Below, piece by piece: positions 3,731 through 5,783 of a stretch of 5,783 bases of DNA. The stretch is taken from the NCBI GenBank assembly GCA_049521055.1, contig JBEKPE010000136.1, forward strand, positions 1-5,783. Direction: 5' to 3'. Within the stretch, counting starts at the first letter, position 1. Every line of letters starts with the position of its first letter. The notes beneath the pieces were generated by a model. That model had not been told where the DNA came from. It searched no databases and saw nothing but the letters and a program-made list of their open reading frames with translations. The DNA is from FEN-987 sp049521055 (lineage in GTDB: Archaea; Thermoproteota; Bathyarchaeia; 40CM-2-53-6). Made by a program: the position numbers and the translations under genes.

Positions 3731-5783
3731 TTGAAAACTACACTCATTGTCACCGAGAAACCCGACGCCGCGCTACACGTCGCCGAAGCATTGAGCGGTA
3801 GGAATCAAGGGAAAAGAATCAGCGTTAACGGCGTCCCCTTTTTCGAAGTGAATAACGGGGAGCGCATCCTAGTCTGCTCTGCGCTTGGCCACCTTTACGC
3901 GGTTGCTGAGAAAGGTGGTGGTGCCAGATCCCAGTACCCAGTCTGGGATTGTTCTTGGAAGCCTAAACATTTGGCGGAACGGGGGCAGGAGAGACAGGAG
4001 AAGTGGATACGGGCCATCGCACAGGTTTCGAAGGAGGCGGACCAGTTCGTAAATGCGTGCGATTATGATGTTGAAGGATCACTGATCGGTTATACTGTTT
4101 TGAAGTATGCGTGCAATGGTGCAGACAGGAAAGCTCGACGGATGAAATTCTCAACGCTAACCGCAAGGGAGCTCAGGGAAGCATATGCGAAGGCACTTCC
4201 TAGCCTGGATTTCTCGCTTGCTTTCGCGGGTATGTGCCGTCACGAGGTTGACTGGTTATTTGGCATAAACATGTCTCGTGCTCTGACTCAATCAGCGCTC
4301 AAGGCGAGTAACCGTTACCTAACTCTTAGCACAGGGCGAGTGCAAGGTCCGACTTTGCGTTTTGTCGTTGAGAGGGAGAAGGAAATCCAAACGTTCGTGC
4401 CAACTCCCTTCTGGACACTGAGGACAAAGGTGGATGTGAATGGCGAAATCGTTGAAGCGGCGTATGAGAATGATCGCATCGAGGTGAAAGAAGACGGCGA
4501 AAGTATCATCAAAACATGTTCAGGGAGGATTGGGTTCGTTGAGAGACTTGAATCCTCCACATACCAACTCTCCCCACCAACGCCGTTCGACCTCTCAACG
4601 TTGCAGTCGGAAGCCTACAGGCACTTCGGTTACACTCCTCGCTTGGCCCTCAGCATATCGGAACGCCTCTACTTGGACCAGTTGATATCGTACCCCAGGA
4701 CCTCAAGTCAGAAACTCCCACCTTCGATCGGATTCGAAGAGATCTTGAGAGGCCTAAGTCAGATTCAGACGTATCAGGCGAACGTGCGCGCTCTGCGAGG
4801 AGGGCGGCTCGTTCCCCACGAAGGCAAGAAAGAAGACCCCGCCCACCCAGCGGTCTACCCAACGGGGACGCTTCCCAAGCGGAACCTCTCGCCGCAGGAA
4901 CAGAAACTCTTCGATCTAATCGTAAGACGATTTCTAGCCACCTTCGGAGAGGTGGCAACTAAGCAAAGCGACAAGGCCACACTCAAAGTCGGTCAACGCA
5001 TCTTCTTGATGCGTGGATCTCGAATCCTCCAAAGGGGATGGATTCCACTCTACGGCCCATACGCCAAAGTCGAGGAACTGACTATGCCAAAACTGAAAGA
5101 AGGGGATTCGGTGAAGATCATTGAAATCAACCTCGAGGACAAATACACCCAGCCCCCACCCCGCTACAACCCAAGCAGCCTTCTCAAAGAAATGGAAGAG
5201 TCCGGGATCGGGACGAAAGCCACTAGGGCTGAGATAATCGAAACTCTGTACAGACGAGGATACTTGAAAGACCAACGAATGATCGCAACGCCACTTGCCT
5301 TTCAGGTAACTGAGATACTAACGAAATACTGCAGTAGACTAGTCGAGGTTACCTTTACACGGGAACTGGAGACGAAGATGGAACAGATCGAAGAAGGGAA
5401 AGAGAGTCGGGAGAGAGTTGTCCTTGATACCGTTGAGTACCTTAAACCAATACTGGAAGAACTGAAAGAAAGGGAAGATGACGTCGGAAATGAACTTACA
5501 TCGATAATCCGCGAGATGTGGCTCGGCTCAATCACCCTATCCGTCCCATGCCCAAAATGCGGCTCAACACTGAAGATCGTAAAGAATCCTCGAACAAAGA
5601 AACGGTTCATAGGGTGCTCGGGAAAATGGAAGACCAACTGTTCCTTCTCTCTCCCTCTACCACAACTCGGCACCCTAACCCTTCTCGAGAAACGTTGCCC
5701 TGAATGCGGCTTCCAGCTGATTCAGGTAAAGTCGAGAGGAAAGCGTCCGCTTGTGTCCTGCTCAAGATGCTACGTAAACAAGG
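3731..5783 (+). CDS. topA: DNA topoisomerase I (type IA), open at the window end
   Basis: Cuts one DNA strand through a 5'-phosphotyrosine link and relaxes negative supercoils or decatenates single-stranded junctions. 684 residues are present and no stop is reached. The Toprim domain has LIVTEKP (Glu9) and the metal-binding DYDVEG (Asp111, Asp113, Glu115). Then come RHEVDWLFGIN (170-180), TGRVQGPTL, and the catalytic Tyr321 in ISYPRTSS. HPAVYPTG and GIGTKATRAEII complete the core. There are two C-terminal four-cysteine motifs: Cys607, 610, 629, 637 and Cys656, 659, 677, 680. No helicase domain precedes it, so it is not reverse gyrase. The start is TTG 3731: the codon before it is the stop of the zinc protein, and KTTLIVTEKP is where the family begins. 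A few residues or another zinc motif may lie beyond the edge. The topA name is a family-level label; archaeal enzymes are also called topoisomerase III. Confidence 0.95.
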   Translation, partial: MKTTLIVTEKPDAALHVAEALSGRNQGKRISVNGVPFFEVNNGERILVCSALGHLYAVAEKGGGARSQYPVWDCSWKPKHLAERGQERQEKWIRAIAQVSKEADQFVNACDYDVEGSLIGYTVLKYACNGADRKARRMKFSTLTARELREAYAKALPSLDFSLAFAGMCRHEVDWLFGINMSRALTQSALKASNRYLTLSTGRVQGPTLRFVVEREKEIQTFVPTPFWTLRTKVDVNGEIVEAAYENDRIEVKEDGESIIKTCSGRIGFVERLESSTYQLSPPTPFDLSTLQSEAYRHFGYTPRLALSISERLYLDQLISYPRTSSQKLPPSIGFEEILRGLSQIQTYQANVRALRGGRLVPHEGKKEDPAHPAVYPTGTLPKRNLSPQEQKLFDLIVRRFLATFGEVATKQSDKATLKVGQRIFLMRGSRILQRGWIPLYGPYAKVEELTMPKLKEGDSVKIIEINLEDKYTQPPPRYNPSSLLKEMEESGIGTKATRAEIIETLYRRGYLKDQRMIATPLAFQVTEILTKYCSRLVEVTFTRELETKMEQIEEGKESRERVVLDTVEYLKPILEELKEREDDVGNELTSIIREMWLGSITLSVPCPKCGSTLKIVKNPRTKKRFIGCSGKWKTNCSFSLPLPQLGTLTLLEKRCPECGFQLIQVKSRGKRPLVSCSRCYVNK

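Noticed and set aside
3508..3801. A 97-codon plus-strand open frame overlapping the zinc protein and the start of topA
   Set aside because: It is in a different register from two better-supported genes, and the product is an Arg-rich translation of their codons.
5302..5673. Minus-strand open frames beneath topA, including 4650-4958 and 4934-5275
   Set aside because: All lie opposite an intact topoisomerase frame with conserved motifs and have low-complexity Ser/Leu/Arg-rich products.

Overview
The window reads as a chromosomal stretch from an archaeon. It carries a class I lysyl-tRNA synthetase, a reverse-gyrase-free archaeal type IA topoisomerase, TATA-box-like promoter elements, and a tRNA gene whose intron can be drawn as a bulge-helix-bulge. 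From memory, the synthetase resembles versions in Thaumarchaeota and related TACK lineages (Bathyarchaeia included), for example in its GLGASGIPHIGSLGD segment. The phylum is an inference; no search was run. Base composition is near 50% GC.

Left third (1-1143). A secreted or surface-anchored protein is read on the minus strand and leaves the window at base 1. Upstream of it, on the same strand, lies tRNA-Arg(GCG) with an encoded CCA end and a 23-nt intron inside the anticodon stem, not at the usual 37/38 site. About 400 bases with no convincing protein follow. They contain a dense run of hairpins whose wobble pairs favour a plus-strand RNA, behind a TATA-like element. I could not match this to RNase P RNA, SRP RNA or 5S rRNA.

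Middle (1144-3420). The lysyl-tRNA synthetase gene lies on the minus strand. It is transcribed divergently from a small four-helix membrane protein of unknown function. The short space between them has one TATA-like element that could serve both directions, provided the synthetase starts at the internal TTG at 2769 and not at the longest possible start at 2847.

Right (3497-5783). A 77-residue zinc-finger-like protein is followed with zero spacing, and in the same reading frame, by topoisomerase I. The stop codon of the first gene abuts the TTG start of the second. The topoisomerase is open to the window edge and already includes the full catalytic core and two four-cysteine motifs.

Most genes here are informational housekeeping (tRNA, aminoacylation, DNA topology). 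The less understood items are the small zinc protein, the membrane protein, the secreted protein and the structured intergenic region. Nothing here looks like a mobile element, CRISPR array or defence island.
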